The notes below the pieces were generated by a model. The model was not told the DNA's origin, did no database searches, and saw nothing but the letters and a program-made list of their open reading frames with translations. From Erythrobacteraceae bacterium CCH12-C2 (lineage in GTDB: Bacteria > Pseudomonadota > Alphaproteobacteria > Sphingomonadales > Sphingomonadaceae), in assembly GCA_001556995.1 (NCBI GenBank), contig LSKF01000102.1:124001-188000 (forward strand): a stretch of 64,000 nucleotides of DNA, read 5' to 3'. The position numbers and the translations under genes were made by a program. Shown here one piece after another: positions 63,513 to 64,000 of the stretch (positions are counted from its first letter, which is position 1; each line of letters begins with the position of its first letter).

Positions 63513-64000
63513 ATGAAAGTGCTCTTGCGACACCCGCTCTTCCCTCTTGCAGCCCTGCTGACAGTAACCACGCTGACCGCCCCAGCGAGCGCGCTCGCCC
63601 CGGCCGAACCGCGCGTGCTGCCCGCCGTGCCCACGGCGGCTGAGGCGCCGGTTGCTCTGCTGGTCGATCTCACCAGCGGTCAGGTGCTCCACGCCCGCGA
63701 TCCTGATCGGCGCTTCATGCCCGCCTCGGTGACCAAGGTGATGACGATGTATCTCGCCTTCGAGCTGATCGAGGCGGGCCGGCTCGATCCGCGGCAAGTG
63801 TTCGTGATGAGCCCCACCATCGCCCGCGACTGGCGGCGCAAGGGCTCCACCATGTTCCTCGACGCCGGAGAGCGCGTGCGGGTGGATGATCTCTTGATCG
63901 GCATCGCCAATGTCTCGGCCAATGATGGCGCGGCGGTGCTGGCGGAGGGGCAGGCAGGTTCGGTTGCCGCGTGGGCGCAGGCGATGAACCAGACCGCCTT
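63513..64000 (+). CDS. dacC: D-alanyl-D-alanine carboxypeptidase (PBP5/6-like), 3' end cut by the window edge
   Basis: The first 162 or so residues are visible. A signal peptide (MKVLLRHPLFPLAALLTV) is followed by VALLVDLTSGQVLHARD, the active-site SxxK as SVTK (Ser72, Lys75) and the SxN motif SAN (135-137, VSANDGAAV). It removes the terminal D-Ala from muropeptides in the periplasm. The ATG at 63513 is chosen to start at the signal peptide; an in-frame ATG at 63465, 3 bp after the mltB stop, would add 16 residues. The KTG motif and membrane anchor lie beyond the window. The symbol is a guess among dacA/dacC/dacD. Confidence 0.9.
   Translation, partial: MKVLLRHPLFPLAALLTVTTLTAPASALAPAEPRVLPAVPTAAEAPVALLVDLTSGQVLHARDPDRRFMPASVTKVMTMYLAFELIEAGRLDPRQVFVMSPTIARDWRRKGSTMFLDAGERVRVDDLLIGIANVSANDGAAVLAEGQAGSVAAWAQAMNQTA

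Overview
The window is a 64 kb, GC-rich (about 65% by eye), gene-dense chromosomal segment of an alphaproteobacterium, most likely a sphingomonad of the Erythrobacteraceae type. This is inferred from protein character, from the dispersed palindromic repeats whose translation contains PEPVEG or ELVEG, from a GTTC-N7-GTTC SOS box in front of radA, and from the gene set (PhaR, HrcA/GrpE, TspO, eukaryote-like ProRS, NDUFAF5-like methyltransferase). I saw no prophage, insertion sequence or CRISPR array. One tRNA gene is present.

Layout. 1-4.8 kb: glyS (cut at the left edge, carrying two repeat insertions and an AT-richer patch) and ppdK. 4.8-12.9 kb: a methyltransferase, comF, hisI behind a structured 395 bp gap, a MerR/acyl-CoA dehydrogenase pair, an MFS-cysK operon and a PilZ protein. 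12.9-19.1 kb: tyrS, a DOMON-like protein, tspO, a NamZ-like hydrolase, an MFS carrier and a DUF817 membrane protein. 19.2-24.2 kb: a VWA (CoxE-like) protein, a soluble chemoreceptor-like protein, a MoxR ATPase and a class-A-like serine hydrolase, with a perfect parS-type palindrome and four 11 bp tandem repeats between the receptor and moxR. 24.3-33.9 kb: a hydrolase-OsmC fusion, a GT87-type membrane protein, parE, the divergent lppC-like / rsmI-yraN-gshB cluster, an epoxide-hydrolase-like protein and DedA. 33.9-39 kb: divergent rph-rdgB-hemW-xerC and hrcA-grpE. 39-43.4 kb: an HExxH protein, a PCu(A)C copper chaperone and dnaK-dnaJ. 43.4-53.2 kb: patatin, radA, cvpA, a NifU-like protein, an MHS carrier, alr, phaR and proS. 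53.2-64 kb: an M28 peptidase, rnr, a USP, the PDH E2 and E3 genes with an AT-rich orphan and a thioesterase between them, a methyltransferase, tRNA-Ser(UGA), mltB and the start of a D,D-carboxypeptidase gene.

How the genes connect. Protein homeostasis is served by hrcA, grpE, dnaK and dnaJ, translation by glyS, tyrS, proS, rsmI and tRNA-Ser, cell-wall turnover by lppC-like, alr, mltB, dac and the NamZ-like gene, and oxidative metabolism by PDH E2/E3, ppdK and acyl-CoA dehydrogenase. Chromosome maintenance is represented by parE, xerC, radA and the parS-like site; parS sites usually lie in the origin-proximal part of a chromosome, so the window may be near oriC (inference).

The most unusual signals are the parS-like site with its tandem repeats; the palindromic repeat family that lies just upstream of gshB, rnr and lpdA, supplies the stop codon of a thioesterase gene and is inserted in frame in glyS; the AT-rich orphan tightly overlapped between PDH genes; and the structured region upstream of hisI.
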